Part shown: piece after piece, positions 21,721 through 22,171 of the stretch | How positions within the stretch are numbered: position 1 is the stretch's first letter | Layout of the letters: each line of letters begins with the position of its first letter | IMG/VR virus record: IMGVR_UViG_3300030106_001806 | Span: 1-22,171 of that record | Direction: 5' to 3' (one strand) | Length of the DNA: 22,171 nucleotides | Origin: a virus | Program-made: the position numbers and the translations under genes | Notes under the pieces: generated by a model | The model's input: the letters and a program-made list of their open reading frames with translations, nothing else | The model's database searches: none | Told to the model about the DNA's origin: nothing

Positions 21721-22109
21721 TGGCAAACGGAACAATAGCATTTGATACATTAACAACATCTGGTCAAATAACAGGTGGAACAGCTAAGTCTGTGGATACA
21801 GATTATCTTGTGACTGGTAGTGCAAAGGCTTGGGTTATTTTTAGTGGAGCAGATATTGAAACACCTTCTGGTCGTGGCAGCTTAAATATTGCTTCAATAA
21901 CAGACAATGGCACTGGAGATTATAACCCTGTTTATACTAATAATATGTCTGATGCTGACTATAGTGGGTCATTAACTTGTCACTCTCAAAGACATCATAA
22001 TATGAATACTCAAACAACAAGCACTGTTCAATTACTCATATTTAGTACCTCTAATAGTGCTTCTGATACAAGTGGCGTTAGAATGGTTGCAATAGGAGAT
22101 TTAGCATGA
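21720..22109 (+). CDS. Tail-tip protein, array member 3
   Basis: Third paralogue, 129 aa. The core is SAKAWVIFSG...GSLNIASITDNGTGDYNPVYTNNMSDADYS at about 33-81, the closest of the three to the common marine-phage form. The C-terminal variable part contains CHSQRHHNMNTQTT and STVQLLIFSTSN, again unlike the other copies. It ends AIGDLA. GGAGA at 22095-22099 sits six bases before the ATG of the next gene, with a four-base overlap (ATGA). Confidence 0.7.
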   Translation: MANGTIAFDTLTTSGQITGGTAKSVDTDYLVTGSAKAWVIFSGADIETPSGRGSLNIASITDNGTGDYNPVYTNNMSDADYSGSLTCHSQRHHNMNTQTTSTVQLLIFSTSNSASDTSGVRMVAIGDLA

Positions 22110-22171
22110 CAATAAAAACACCAAAGTTTCAAGGCACACATTTATGGGATAGATTGTGTTGGGCAAAAGAA
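22106..22171 (+). CDS. Start of a further gene, cut by the window edge
   Basis: Only 22 codons are visible, starting MTIKTPKFQGTHLWDRL. It begins with the same GGAGA-6-ATG arrangement as the tail-tip array and overlaps the preceding stop by four bases, so it is co-translated with the tail genes. The visible residues (THLWDRLCWAKE) do not match the linker of the three array members, so it may be a different tail or chaperone protein. No function can be given. Confidence 0.5.
   Translation, partial: MTIKTPKFQGTHLWDRLCWAKE

Noticed and set aside
18717-22171. Diversity-generating retroelement, as in BPP-1
   Set aside because: No reverse transcriptase, no template/variable repeat pair and no adenine-biased near-identical repeats are visible. 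It could still lie beyond the right edge.

Overview
The window is part of a lytic-type, short-tailed double-stranded DNA phage (podovirus). It is AT-rich, with A/T-ending codons and AGA favoured over CGN for arginine. Together with several marine-phage tail domains, this suggests a phage of a low-GC marine bacterium; a SAR11/Pelagibacter-like alphaproteobacterium is my best guess. No host gene, tRNA, integrase, polymerase or lysis gene is visible to test the guess.

Left arm (1-1694): seven very small genes are read leftward, two of them (578..751 and 748..918) overlapping their downstream neighbours by a few bases. At least two products look like membrane proteins and none has a function I can name with confidence. 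A good sigma70-like promoter lies in front of the first gene. Most of the genes share a leader in which AACAACA precedes an AGGAG ribosome binding site. AT-rich repeats built on GCATAGTATA and AGTTTATATACTA lie at both ends of the cluster. Bases 1755-2012 form the divergent intergenic region.

Right arm (2013-22171): one continuous rightward late operon. DNA packaging comes first: a small terminase and a large terminase. Next is an unexpected homologue of HlyC, the RTX-toxin-activating lysine acyltransferase, with both catalytic residues in place. Two small proteins with arginine-rich tails follow. The head module is portal, Bbp19-like protein, scaffold, a 77-aa protein, major capsid protein and a probable decoration protein, an order resembling Bordetella phage BPP-1. 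A strong hairpin ends this module.

The tail and ejection module resembles phage T7: gp11-like adaptor, gp12-like nozzle, gp13-like GNAT-fold protein, and gp14-, gp15- and gp16-like internal core proteins. It is followed by a fibre with a T7 gp17-like N-terminal domain. After the fibre come two small tail-associated proteins and a tandem array of three paralogous tail-tip proteins. All three end in Gly-Asp-Leu-Ala, and the codons for that ending also form the Shine-Dalgarno site of the next gene. A further gene is cut by the window edge.

The genes work as a virion assembly line: packaging motor, procapsid, decoration, tail tube, ejectable core, then receptor-binding fibre and tips. The two most interesting points are the HlyC-like enzyme inside a packaging/head operon, where no RTX toxin is visible, and the cassette-like array of tail-tip genes.
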